From positions 186,001 through 250,000 of the forward strand of contig NZ_BMRE01000005.1 in assembly GCF_014648475.1 (NCBI RefSeq): a DNA stretch of 64,000 nt, written 5' to 3'. The DNA is from Lentzea flava (GTDB taxonomy: Bacteria > Actinomycetota > Actinomycetes > Mycobacteriales > Pseudonocardiaceae). A model generated the notes under the pieces. It made no database searches and was not told the DNA's origin. It saw only the letters and a program-made list of their open reading frames with translations. The number at the start of each line of letters is the position of its first letter. Within the stretch, counting starts at the first letter, position 1. Below, in pieces: positions 17,241 through 25,379 of this stretch. The position numbers and the translations under genes were made by a program.

Positions 17241-18238
17241 AACTCCTGGTCGCAGCAACGGTTCTGCTCAGCACCGCCGTCGTGGCGCCGGCCGCCTCCG
17301 CCGCCACCACGAGCACTCCCACCGACCCGAACGTCAGGTACTTCGGCCGCTGGAACACCAGTTCGTCGAGCGCCTACGTCTCCGAGTGGGCGGGCGCCTA
17401 CCTCGTCGTCGGCTTCACCGGCCGGACCGTGAAGCTCAAGCAGCGCCGCGCGATCGACTTCTTCGTCAGCATCGACGGCGGACCCGACGTGTCCTACGTG
17501 AACCGATCTGGCACGGTGAACCTCACCCCGACACCCCTGGCGGCCGGCAACCACACGCTGCGCGTGTCCTACCGCCCGATCGCGGGCTCCTACAAGGGCG
17601 ACGCGGTGTACCAGGGCATCGAGCTCGACTCCGGTGCGCGGACGTTCGCGCCGGCCGTGCCGTCGAAGATCATCGAGTTCGTCGGCGACTCGATCACCGT
17701 GGGCCAGCAGTCGTCGAAGCAGGCGCTCACCGCCTACGGCTGGCTGACCGGCGAGAAGCTCAGGACCGGCCACACGCAGATCGCGGTGGGTGGCGCGTGC
17801 CTGCACCCGGCGGCCGACGGGTGCCTGAGCATGCGCGAAGGCTTCCTGCGCACCGGTCTCGCGCTGAACGCCCCCGCGTGGAACTTCGGCCGCTACCGGG
17901 CGAACGCCGTCGTGATCAACCTCGGCACCAACGACGTCGGGCACAGCGTCACCAAGGACCAGTTCCGCGCCTCCTACGTCACGCTGCTGCGGCGAGCGCG
18001 CGAGAAGTACCCGGACGCCGCGATCTTCGCGCTGGGCACGTTCCGCAAGCGGTATCTTCCGGAGACGCAGGCGGCCGTGCAGACGCTCATCGACGGGGGT
18101 GACCGCAACGTGCACTTCGTCAACACCGAGGGCTGGATCAACGAGGCCACCGACACGACGGACAACGTGCACCCCAACGACCAGGGCCACCGCAAGATCG
18201 CCGAGCGTCTCGCCCCCATCGTCGCCGCGAAGATCTAG
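17237..18238 (+). CDS. Secreted CE2-type acetyl esterase
   Basis: The 333-residue product has a signal peptide (1-22), an N-terminal jelly-roll domain (about 30-140, VRYFGRWN then LVVGFTGRTVKL), and an SGNH esterase domain with FVGDSITVG near 150, GTND near 229 and DNVHPN near 310. This two-domain layout is that of carbohydrate esterase family 2, which removes acetyl groups from sugars. It starts with GTG overlapping the stop of the PL11 gene by 4 bases, with GGAAGGT upstream, so the two are translationally coupled. Deacetylation of rhamnogalacturonan I fragments is the natural reading; galacturonate or mannose acetyls remain possible. Confidence 0.88.
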   Translation: MKLLVAATVLLSTAVVAPAASAATTSTPTDPNVRYFGRWNTSSSSAYVSEWAGAYLVVGFTGRTVKLKQRRAIDFFVSIDGGPDVSYVNRSGTVNLTPTPLAAGNHTLRVSYRPIAGSYKGDAVYQGIELDSGARTFAPAVPSKIIEFVGDSITVGQQSSKQALTAYGWLTGEKLRTGHTQIAVGGACLHPAADGCLSMREGFLRTGLALNAPAWNFGRYRANAVVINLGTNDVGHSVTKDQFRASYVTLLRRAREKYPDAAIFALGTFRKRYLPETQAAVQTLIDGGDRNVHFVNTEGWINEATDTTDNVHPNDQGHRKIAERLAPIVAAKI

Positions 18239-18250
18239 AGGAGCGCGCCC

Positions 18251-19222
18251 GTGCCCGTCGTCGACATGCCAGAGGAAGACCTGCTCCGCCACCGCGTCAC
18301 CACACCGGAGCCCGGCGACCTCGACGAGTGGTGGGCCACCCGGCTCGCCAAGACGACGGCCGCGGCGACGCCCGTCGTGCTGACGCCGCACGAGCCGGAC
18401 CTCTACCGGCCGTTGTCGGTGTACGACGTGGAGTTCTCCGGCGCGCACGGCCACCGCGTCCGCGGCTGGTACCTGCGCCCGCCCGGCGACGGCCCGCTGC
18501 CGGTGGTCGTGACCTACATCGGCTACGGCGGCGGCCGCGGCCTGCCCGCCCAGCACACGCTGCTGCCGAGCCTCGGCTTCGCGACGTTCGTGATGGACAG
18601 CCGCGGGCAGGGCGGCCGGTGGTCGGTCGGCGCCACCGCCGACGCGGGCCCTGGCACCGGGCCCGAGCACCCCGGCGTGATGACCAAGGGCATCGCGAGC
18701 CCGGAGGACTACTACTTCACCCGGCTCTACCTCGACGCGGCACGGGCGGTGGACGTCGCTGCCGAACTGCCCGGCGCCGACCCCGGCCGCATCGCCGTGA
18801 CCGGTGGCAGCCAGGGCGGAGCGCTCGCCCTGGCCGCCGCGGCGTTGCGGGCCGACCGGGTGAAGGTGTGCCACTCGGACGTGCCGTTCCTGTGCGACCT
18901 GCACCGCGCGGTGCGGATCGGCACCACCCCGCCGTACACCGAGATCAGCGACTTCCTGGCCCAGCACGACGCCCTCGTGCCGGTCGCGATGGACACGTTG
19001 CGGTACGTGGACTGCGCACTGCTGGCCCGCCGGATCACCGCGCACACCCTGTTCAGCGTCGGGTTGATGGACGAGACGTGTCCACCGTCCACTGTGTACG
19101 CCGCGTACCACGAGGTGCGTGCGCCCAAGGAGATCACGGTGTCGCCGTTCGGCAAGCACACGACGCCGACGAGCCACGTCGAGACGCAGCTGCGGCACCT
19201 GCGCAACCACCTGACCCCCTGA
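18251..19222 (+). CDS. Cytosolic CE7 acetyl esterase (acetylxylan esterase / cephalosporin deacetylase family)
   Basis: This 323-residue alpha/beta hydrolase has no signal peptide. It shows the CE7 marks RGQGG near 117, GGSQGG with the nucleophile Ser near 187, Asp in GLMDETCPPST near 272 and His in GKHTT near 303. CE7 enzymes are hexamers that deacetylate short acetylated oligosaccharides inside the cell. As third gene of the PL11-CE2-CE7 operon, 12 bases after the CE2 stop, it would finish imported acetylated pectin oligomers. The GTG start has GAGGAG upstream. Confidence 0.9.
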   Translation: MPVVDMPEEDLLRHRVTTPEPGDLDEWWATRLAKTTAAATPVVLTPHEPDLYRPLSVYDVEFSGAHGHRVRGWYLRPPGDGPLPVVVTYIGYGGGRGLPAQHTLLPSLGFATFVMDSRGQGGRWSVGATADAGPGTGPEHPGVMTKGIASPEDYYFTRLYLDAARAVDVAAELPGADPGRIAVTGGSQGGALALAAAALRADRVKVCHSDVPFLCDLHRAVRIGTTPPYTEISDFLAQHDALVPVAMDTLRYVDCALLARRITAHTLFSVGLMDETCPPSTVYAAYHEVRAPKEITVSPFGKHTTPTSHVETQLRHLRNHLTP

Positions 19223-19241
19223 TCGGGCTGCTCAGGCCGGT

Positions 19242-19284
19242 GATGAAGGGACCCTCCATCGACCTCGGGAAAGGTCCCTTCATC
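19242..19284. terminator. Bidirectional terminator
   Basis: GATGAAGGGACC at 19242-19253 pairs perfectly with GGTCCCTTCATC at 19273-19284 around a 19-base loop. It lies between the convergent CE7 and PL9 genes. The loop side repeats CATCGACCTCG. Confidence 0.75.
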
Positions 19285-19300
19285 GACCTCGAAACCTTGG

Positions 19301-20455
19301 TCAGAGTTGCACCGGTTTGCCGCCGAGAGTCACGACCAGGCGGCCGTCCGAGGCGAACGACCAGCCAAGGGCACCGGTGTAGTTCGTGCACCGCGAACCG
19401 TTGGTACCGGTCCAGAACTGGTTGGAGCTGTCCACGTTGCCGACGGTCTTGTCGTTGGTGCCCTTGCTGCTGCGGCACGAGGTGTTGCCGCGGAACACCG
19501 AGCTGCCCGCGTCGAACGAGAAGTTGCGCTCGTCGTTGTCGATGCTCAGGTTGTTCGACACCGCCATGGAGCCCGGGTTGCGGTTGTAGGTGAAGCCGTG
19601 CTTGCCGTTGTCGAACGCGATCGTCCTGCGGATGGTGTGGTTCACCGCGATGTCCTCGCCGCCGAGCTTGAAGCCGTTGCGGTCGCCGTTGCCGGCCTGA
19701 CCGCCGTTGCTCAGCGTGCCGTTCTTGTACGCCAGCGAGTCCTCGATCGTCACCGGGCCGATCGCGCCGGTGTCGGACTTGGTGTAGAGGTCCCAGCCGT
19801 CGTCGATGTTGTTGTGCGACACGGCGTAGCGGAAGACGTTGCCGGGGCCGACGGTCAGCTTGGCCGCGAAGCCGTCCGCGTCCTCGCCGTCGGAGTCGCG
19901 GTTGTCGTGCGACTCGGCGCTGAGGATCAGGTTGTTCGACGGCCACTGGCTCTTCGGCGTGCTGGACGCCATCCGCGAGAGCTGCAGGCCCGTGTCGCGG
20001 TTGTAGCGGGTGACGGTGCGTTCGAGGATGTTGTTGCTGCCGCCCACGAAGATGCCGTTGTCGCCGGCCCGTTCGACGGTGATGCCGTAGACGTGCCAGT
20101 ACGAGCCGTTCACGGCCAGGCCGCGGTTCGCCGGGTCCTCGGTCTGCGCCGAGAAGTTCAGCACGGGCTTCTCGGACTGGTAGGACGTGAGCTTCTTGCG
20201 GGTACTCGCGGTGCCGTTGTTGGTCGCCGGGATCGTGACGGTCTTGGCGATGTTGTACGTGCCGCCGCGCAGGTGGATCGTGCCGCCGGCGGCGATCCGG
20301 GTGATCGCGGCGGTCAGCGTGGTGGGGTCCGAGATCGTGCCGGTCGCGCCGTCACGGCCGGTGGGCGACACGTACAGCACGGTGTCGGCGGCGGACGCGG
20401 GTAACGGCAGCGCCAGGACGACGGCTAATGCCGCCCCAATGGACGTCGCTTTCAT
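19301..20455 (-). CDS. Secreted PL9 pectate lyase
   Basis: The 384-residue enzyme has a signal peptide (1-22) and a right-handed parallel beta-helix rich in N-N and repeated polar turns. The Ca-binding Asp cluster DGEDADGFAAKL and DDGWDLYTKSD is characteristic of PL9, which cleaves polygalacturonate or the galacturonate bonds of rhamnogalacturonan with a Lys base. The start at 20455 has GGGAG upstream and gives a proper signal peptide; ten further in-frame codons upstream do not. An operator and a plausible promoter precede it. It lies downstream of the second PL11 gene, separated by a terminator. Confidence 0.9.
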   Translation of the reverse strand: MKATSIGAALAVVLALPLPASAADTVLYVSPTGRDGATGTISDPTTLTAAITRIAAGGTIHLRGGTYNIAKTVTIPATNNGTASTRKKLTSYQSEKPVLNFSAQTEDPANRGLAVNGSYWHVYGITVERAGDNGIFVGGSNNILERTVTRYNRDTGLQLSRMASSTPKSQWPSNNLILSAESHDNRDSDGEDADGFAAKLTVGPGNVFRYAVSHNNIDDGWDLYTKSDTGAIGPVTIEDSLAYKNGTLSNGGQAGNGDRNGFKLGGEDIAVNHTIRRTIAFDNGKHGFTYNRNPGSMAVSNNLSIDNDERNFSFDAGSSVFRGNTSCRSSKGTNDKTVGNVDSSNQFWTGTNGSRCTNYTGALGWSFASDGRLVVTLGGKPVQL

Positions 20456-20489
20456 GACAGTTCTCCCTGGGTGCGTGAGAGACAATTTC

Positions 20490-20503
20490 CGGGAGCGCTC
20501 TCA
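20490..20503. promoter_or_regulatory. CebR-like operator of the PL9 gene
   Basis: CGGGAGCGCTCTCA matches the CebR sequence TGGGAGCGCTCCCA at 12 of 14 positions. It starts 4 bases downstream of the -10 box proposed below, a standard place for a repressor. Confidence 0.65.
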
Positions 20504-20507
20504 GGCA

Positions 20508-20536
20508 AGCTAACGCACCCACTTTCGGAAACGCAA
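20508..20536 (-). promoter_or_regulatory. Putative promoter of the PL9 gene
   Basis: On the minus strand TTGCGT (20531-20536) and TTAGCT (20508-20513) are separated by 17 bases. Both hexamers are fair matches to vegetative promoters, and the operator follows directly. Confidence 0.5.
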
Positions 20537-20616
20537 TAAATCACCAAAAGATTCACAACGGTGAAAAGCGTGCAATTCACGGATATAAATGCGACGAAAA
20601 CGCGGGCACACCGAAA

Positions 20617-20642
20617 CCGCGGAAGGGCGGTCCCGTCCGCGG
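20617..20642 (-). terminator. Terminator of the second PL11 gene
   Basis: CCGCGGA at 20617-20623 pairs with TCCGCGG at 20636-20642; in the minus-strand transcript it is followed by a U-rich TTTCGG tract. It lies 30 bases past the stop at 20672. Confidence 0.55.
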
Positions 20643-20671
20643 ATCCGGTTTTCAGTTGTCCCGCGTGACGA

Positions 20672-22432
20672 TCAGGGGCTGGCGAAGCTCGGGTGCGGCG
20701 GCTGGTTGTAGGCCGTGTTCTGCCACGCCACCGCTTCCCGGTACTGCCTGTCCTCCATCAGCGACGGCCGGCGGATCGTCGTCGGCTCGGTGGTGGAGTA
20801 GATGCGCAGCGCCCGGCTGTCCGAGGTGCGCCAGATGACCTCCTCGCGCCAGTCGCCGAGGATGTCGGCCTGCAGCGCCGGGGTGGACTTGGTGCCGTTG
20901 TTGGAGGCCACGCCCGAGCCGGTGAGCAGCCGCGTGTCGCCATTGGGGCCGTACTTGTCGATCGTGGTGCCGTTGAGCAGCTCGCGCTGCGCGTCGCCGT
21001 CCCACCAGATCACGAAGTTGATCGAGCCCGGTTTCCGTGCGGCGACCTGGGCGCCCGTGGTGGCGCTGCGCAGACCGCCGACCGACGCCGACCACGCCTC
21101 CGCGCCGGGGTTGCCGGCCCAGATGTCCGCGGCGACGGCCCTGCCGTTGTCGCAGCCGCACGACGGCGCGCTCCAGAGGATCTGACCGGTGCGCGCGTCA
21201 CCCATCCAGTGCGAGACCTCGTTCGTCCACTCCGAGGGCTTGAACACCTCCAGTCCCGGCCTGGACGGGATGAAGTCGCCGACGTGCAGGGCGTCGCCGT
21301 GGTGGGTGTTGTTCTGCCACAGCCCCCGGCCGTTGTCGTCGATCGCCATCGAGCCGTAGATGATCTCGTCGCGGCCGTCGCCGTCCACGTCGGCGATCGA
21401 GAGGTTGTGGTTGCCCTTGCCCTCCCAGGCCGACCGGTTCGACTGGGCCGCCGAGTCGAACGTCCACCGCTGGGTCAGCTGGCCGTTGCGGAAGTCCCAC
21501 GCCGAGATCACGCTGCGGGTGTAGTAGCCGCGCGCCATCACGATGCTCGGCCGCGAACCGTCCAGGTAGGCCGTTCCCGCGAGGAACCGGTCGACCCGGT
21601 TGCCGTAGCTGTCGCCCCACGACGAGACGTTTCCGCGTGGTGGCACGTAGTTCTCGGTGTCGAGCACCGCGCCGTCCGTGCCGCGGAACACCGACAGGAA
21701 CTCCGGCCCGGTGAGGATGTAGCCGTCGGCGTTGCGGTGGTCGGCGTTCGCGTTGCCGATCACCTGCCCGGTGCCCGACCGCGTGCCGTCCGCGGTCTTC
21801 ACGGCGATCTCGGCCTTGCCGTCACCGTCGTAGTCGAAGACCTGGAACTGGGTGTAGTGCGCGCCCGCGCGGATGTTGCGGCCGAGGTCGATGCGCCACA
21901 GCCGGGTGCCGTTGAGCTTGTAGGCATCCAGGTACACGTTGCCCGTGCGGCCCGCCTGCGAGTTGTCCTTGGCGTCGGCGGGATCCCACTTGAGGACGAT
22001 CTCCCACTCGCCGTCGCCGTCCAGGTCGCCGACCGACGCGTCGTTCGCCACGTAGCCGGATCCCGGGATCTGCAGGGGAACGTCCCTGCTCGTCGCGAGG
22101 GTGCCGACGGACCGCGTGGCCGCCGATTCCACGCCTCCGCTCACCTGTCGCACCGAGTAGGACGCGGTCGCGGGCGCACCCGCGTCGAGGTAGCTCGTCG
22201 CCGTCGTCACCGGCGCGCGGTTGACCTTCACCCCGTCGCGGTAGACGTTGAACGCCACGTCAGCGGCGTCGGAGCCGAGCAGCCGCCACGACACGAAGTT
22301 GCCGTCGCCGTGGACCGACCGGATGCTGACGAGCCCGCGGTCCGCCGAGACCGCCGGTTCGCTCGCGACCGCGGGAACACCGCCCGCGACGAGAATCGCC
22401 GCCAACAGCACAGACGTCGTTGTCCGTTTCAT
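20672..22432 (-). CDS. Rhamnogalacturonan lyase, PL11 (second copy)
   Basis: This 586-residue secreted lyase has a signal peptide (1-23, ending VAS) and the full PL11 set: VSWRLLGSD, GDLDGDGEWEIVLKWDP, AGAHYTQFQVFDYDGDGKAEI, NHNLSIADVDGDGRDE and YNQPPHPSF at the end. Ca-binding DxDGDG loops are intact. It is about 165 residues shorter than the first copy, mainly for lack of the insertion in the middle, and so resembles endo-acting enzymes such as Bacillus YesW. The ATG at 22432 follows AAGGGCGGG. A palindrome at 22452-22463 lies just ahead. Confidence 0.92.
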   Translation of the reverse strand: MKRTTTSVLLAAILVAGGVPAVASEPAVSADRGLVSIRSVHGDGNFVSWRLLGSDAADVAFNVYRDGVKVNRAPVTTATSYLDAGAPATASYSVRQVSGGVESAATRSVGTLATSRDVPLQIPGSGYVANDASVGDLDGDGEWEIVLKWDPADAKDNSQAGRTGNVYLDAYKLNGTRLWRIDLGRNIRAGAHYTQFQVFDYDGDGKAEIAVKTADGTRSGTGQVIGNANADHRNADGYILTGPEFLSVFRGTDGAVLDTENYVPPRGNVSSWGDSYGNRVDRFLAGTAYLDGSRPSIVMARGYYTRSVISAWDFRNGQLTQRWTFDSAAQSNRSAWEGKGNHNLSIADVDGDGRDEIIYGSMAIDDNGRGLWQNNTHHGDALHVGDFIPSRPGLEVFKPSEWTNEVSHWMGDARTGQILWSAPSCGCDNGRAVAADIWAGNPGAEAWSASVGGLRSATTGAQVAARKPGSINFVIWWDGDAQRELLNGTTIDKYGPNGDTRLLTGSGVASNNGTKSTPALQADILGDWREEVIWRTSDSRALRIYSTTEPTTIRRPSLMEDRQYREAVAWQNTAYNQPPHPSFASP

Positions 22433-22451
22433 GAGCCCGCCCTTCAGAAAT

Positions 22452-22463
22452 TGAAACGTTTCA
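22452..22463. promoter_or_regulatory. LacI-type operator of the second PL11 gene
   Basis: TGAAACGTTTCA is a perfect 12-base CpG-centred palindrome, 20 bases before the start codon. Confidence 0.65.
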
Positions 22464-22479
22464 CAGGACGAACATTAGC

Positions 22480-22526
22480 GTCGAACAAATCGAATGCCGT
22501 GACCACAATTCTTCGACCTGCATTCG
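22480..22526. promoter_or_regulatory. TTCGAC motif cluster upstream of the second PL11 gene
   Basis: On the minus strand TTCGAT and TTCGAC (22489-22494 and 22480-22485) repeat with a 9-base period, the same spacing as at 14848-14862. Further copies, TTCGACC and CATTCGAACGG, follow up to about 22531. Confidence 0.5.
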
Positions 22527-22543
22527 AACGGTGGCCGGTCGCG

Positions 22544-22582
22544 GCGCACGAGCAGCGGCCGGGGGTGCCGCTGCTCGTGCGC
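22544..22582 (-). terminator. Terminator of the GH74 gene
   Basis: Perfect 16-base arms at 22544-22559 and 22567-22582 enclose a 7-base loop, 27 bases past the stop at 22610. Confidence 0.85.
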
Positions 22583-22609
22583 CTCAGCTCACCGATCGGG
22601 GCAGCACGG

Positions 22610-25285
22610 CTACGGCACCGCGCACGGCCGATCGTTGAGCGTGAACGCCACGGGTTTCGCGTTCGTGCCGGTCCAGCTGGCGGTGAACCCGAAGCCGACC
22701 GTCGCCTTCGGCTTGATCTCGGCGTTGTAGCCCTGGTCGGTCACGGTCACCGCGGCACCGGTCTGGGTGTGCTTTCCGTTCCACAGCTGCGTGATCACCT
22801 GGCCGTTGGCGAACGTCCACTTGAGCGTCCAGCCGGTGATGGCGGCCGACCCGGTGTTGGTGATTTCGACGCCGCCCTGGAACCCGCCCTGCCACTGGTT
22901 CGGCACCGTGTACTTCACCGAGCAGCCCGTTCCCGGCTGGCTCGACGTGGTCGTCGTGGTGGTCGTGGTGGTGGTCGTGGTGGTGGTCGTGGTCGTTGTG
23001 GTGGGCGGAGTTCCGGTCATCTCGCCGATCACGACGCCACGGCCGTTGGTGCCGAGGTAGACGCGGCCGTACACGCGCGGGTCGCCGGTGATGGCGTCCC
23101 CGATGTTGCCGTACTGGTGGCGGTCGTCGTTGATCCGCACCCAGCTCGCACCCGTGTCGTCGGACCGGAAGACGCCTTTGACGCCACCGGTTTCGCCGAT
23201 CAGGTACAGCGCCGGGTACGTCCGACCCTGGGCGGCCTTGCCGAAGCCGATGTTGAGCGAGCCCGCCACACCGGAGACCTTCGTGAAGCTCGCGCCGGAG
23301 TCCGTCGAGTGCCACAGCCCGCCCGTGCCCGCGAGCCAGACGTCGCCTTCCTTGCCCGGCACGGCTTTGAAGCGGGCCGACTCGGGCAGACCGGTCGCGG
23401 CCGTCGCGGTGAACGCGGCGCCGCCGTTGGTGCTGACGTAGAACTTCCCGGCGGAGAACCCGTAGAACTTCATGGGGTTCACCCGGTCGGACTCGACGAC
23501 GGCACCCGCCGGGATGCCGGTCGACGCCGTCCACGAGTTGCCGAAGCCGGTCGCGTGGTGCACACCGGTTCCGTTGGGACTCCAGACGAACCTGCTGCCG
23601 TCGGCCGCCGCCGCCACGGTGCCGCCGCCGGTGACGCCGCCCGGTTCCTGGCCCTGGAACCAGTTCGCGCCGCCGTCCGTCGAGAACGCCACGCGGTTGT
23701 CGTTGGGCCTGCCGGCCTTGTCGAAGTCACCGGTGCGCACCATCGTCGCCGGGGTCAGCTCGGCGTAGTCGAGGCTGCGCGTGGTGGTGAAGTAGGGCTG
23801 GGTGAACATCCTGGCAGGCACCCGGTCCAGCCGGTCGTGCCGGAACCCGCCGATGTCGCCCAGCGCACTGATCAACGGCGCACCGGACGGCGGGCTGATC
23901 AGGTCGGTCACCGCGGTTTCCTCGAGCCCTGCCGCCATCGGCCTGATCGTGAACTGGGTGCCGCGGTCCCACGCCGTGAGGTCGGTGGTGCCGTAGATCG
24001 TCGCACCGGTGCCGTACATCATCCGGTCGGAGTTGAACGGGTCGATCTCCATCGACTCGGTCATCCAGCCGAGCTTCGGTGACGTCTCCGGCGGCGCGGG
24101 GGTCGCGCCGAGGTCGAGCCACGGTGAGGCGCTGATGTCCATCTTGTAGCGGAAGCTGCGGTCGGGATAGCTCGTCCAGTCCCAGATCCGCGTCCACGTG
24201 GCGCCGTAGTCGGTGCTGCGGAAGAACACCACGTCCGGCCACCACGCGATCTGCGTGGCGACCATGAGCGTGCCGGGCTTCTTGCGATCGACGGTCAGGC
24301 CGCTGTAGCCGAAGGTGTTGTCGGCGCTGGTCGACGGCACCGGGCTGATCCGCGTCCACGCTCCGGTCGCGGTGTTCAGCTTCCAGACGTCCCCCTTCGC
24401 GCCGTCGTACGGGCCGCCGGTGTCGCTCGTGGCGAGGTAGAGCGTGTCGCCCTGGAGAACTCCCTTGTGCGGCAGGAAACCCGTCGGCTGACCCGCCACG
24501 CGTTCCCACGTCGTACCGCCGTTCGTGCTGCGGTAGACGTTGTTCTCCTTGTCCGCGACACCGACGTAGATCGTCTGCGTCGCCGACCCGGCCGATCCGG
24601 TGCGCGGGTCGAACGTCACCCACAGCACGCCCTGATTGTCGTTGAGATACCCGTTGGGGTCGTTGGGGTCCTGGACGTAGTTGCCCGGGTTCGGGAACGA
24701 CGTGACCTGGCCCCAGGTGGCGCCGAAGTCCGTGCTGCGCCACAGGCCCTTGCCGCTGGGCGCGCCGAAGTACAGGGCGCTGTTGCGGTTCGGGTCGATC
24801 GCGAGCCGCTCCCCCATGCCGCGGCCGGGCATGTTGCCGCCGACCTTGAACGGCAACGGCGAGGTCTGCCACGTGGCGCCGCGGTCGGACGAACGCAGAA
24901 TGGCGCCGTTGTTGGGATCCCAGCTGTTGGTGTACATGCCGGCGGCGACGTACACGCGGTTCGGGTCGACGGCGTCGGTCGCGAGGCTCGCGACCCCGTT
25001 GAGGCCCCAGTTGTCGAGACCGACGTGGTCGAGCAGCGGAATCCACCTGCCCGTCTGCTGGTTCCACCGGTAGGCGCCGCCGATGTCGGTTCGCGCGTAG
25101 ATCAGGTTCGGCTCGCTCTGGTTGAACACGATCCCGGGCACGAAACCGCCGCCCGCGATCTCGGCGTTGCCCCACGAGTACGTCTCGGCCGCGGCCGCCG
25201 AGTGGCCCGCGCCCGTCGTGTGCGCCACCACGACGAGCGCGGCCATCGTCACCGCCGCCAGTGCGCCTGCGAGAGCTCTCCGCAT
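22610..25285 (-). CDS. Secreted GH74 xyloglucanase with CBM2
   Basis: The 891-residue enzyme has a signal peptide (about 1-33), two seven-bladed propellers (about 36-755) and a CBM2 (about 790-891) joined by a poly-threonine linker. The catalytic Asp pair is seen in RTDIGGAYRW and in MEIDPFNSDRM. GH74 enzymes cut the xyloglucan backbone; the CBM2 tethers the enzyme to cellulose. The ATG at 25285 is preferred over upstream in-frame starts since it begins the signal peptide; its ribosome site AAGGGA sits in the loop of a small hairpin. Together with GH95 it gives a xyloglucan route. Confidence 0.93.
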   Translation of the reverse strand: MRRALAGALAAVTMAALVVVAHTTGAGHSAAAAETYSWGNAEIAGGGFVPGIVFNQSEPNLIYARTDIGGAYRWNQQTGRWIPLLDHVGLDNWGLNGVASLATDAVDPNRVYVAAGMYTNSWDPNNGAILRSSDRGATWQTSPLPFKVGGNMPGRGMGERLAIDPNRNSALYFGAPSGKGLWRSTDFGATWGQVTSFPNPGNYVQDPNDPNGYLNDNQGVLWVTFDPRTGSAGSATQTIYVGVADKENNVYRSTNGGTTWERVAGQPTGFLPHKGVLQGDTLYLATSDTGGPYDGAKGDVWKLNTATGAWTRISPVPSTSADNTFGYSGLTVDRKKPGTLMVATQIAWWPDVVFFRSTDYGATWTRIWDWTSYPDRSFRYKMDISASPWLDLGATPAPPETSPKLGWMTESMEIDPFNSDRMMYGTGATIYGTTDLTAWDRGTQFTIRPMAAGLEETAVTDLISPPSGAPLISALGDIGGFRHDRLDRVPARMFTQPYFTTTRSLDYAELTPATMVRTGDFDKAGRPNDNRVAFSTDGGANWFQGQEPGGVTGGGTVAAAADGSRFVWSPNGTGVHHATGFGNSWTASTGIPAGAVVESDRVNPMKFYGFSAGKFYVSTNGGAAFTATAATGLPESARFKAVPGKEGDVWLAGTGGLWHSTDSGASFTKVSGVAGSLNIGFGKAAQGRTYPALYLIGETGGVKGVFRSDDTGASWVRINDDRHQYGNIGDAITGDPRVYGRVYLGTNGRGVVIGEMTGTPPTTTTTTTTTTTTTTTTTTTSSQPGTGCSVKYTVPNQWQGGFQGGVEITNTGSAAITGWTLKWTFANGQVITQLWNGKHTQTGAAVTVTDQGYNAEIKPKATVGFGFTASWTGTNAKPVAFTLNDRPCAVP
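22946..23002 (-). repeat. Poly-threonine codon run
   Basis: Nineteen successive Thr codons (mostly ACC and ACG) encode the linker between the GH74 and CBM2 domains. Mixed codons argue for protein-level selection, but the tract could still vary by slippage between strains. Confidence 0.85.
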
Positions 25286-25302
25286 TGAGAATCCCTTTCT
25301 CA
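25286..25302 (-). promoter_or_regulatory. Hairpin presenting the GH74 ribosome site
   Basis: In the transcript TGAGAA and TTCTCA pair around AGGGA, directly before the ATG at 25285. The ribosome-binding bases are thus held in a 5-base loop. Confidence 0.45.
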
Positions 25303-25357
25303 GCGATTTCGGAGAAGCGTCCCCCGCACACACTCGTCATTCAAACAATCCGCAGAC

Positions 25358-25373
25358 TTCGAATCGATTCGAT
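25358..25373. promoter_or_regulatory. TTCGA palindrome upstream of the GH74 gene
   Basis: TTCGAA at 25358 and TTCGAT at 25368 repeat with a 10-base period, and TCGAATCGATTCGA (25359-25372) is a perfect palindrome. It belongs to the same motif family as the sites at 14848, 22480 and 44787. Confidence 0.5.
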
Positions 25374-25379
25374 GCGAAT

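Noticed and set aside
22946..23002. Tandem GGT/CGT repeats as a CRISPR or minisatellite
   Set aside because: They are in-frame Thr codons of a domain linker; there are no spacers.
20693..24082. Plus-strand open frame of 1129 codons across PL11 and GH74
   Set aside because: It covers parts of two real genes and their promoter on the other strand and has no recognisable domain.
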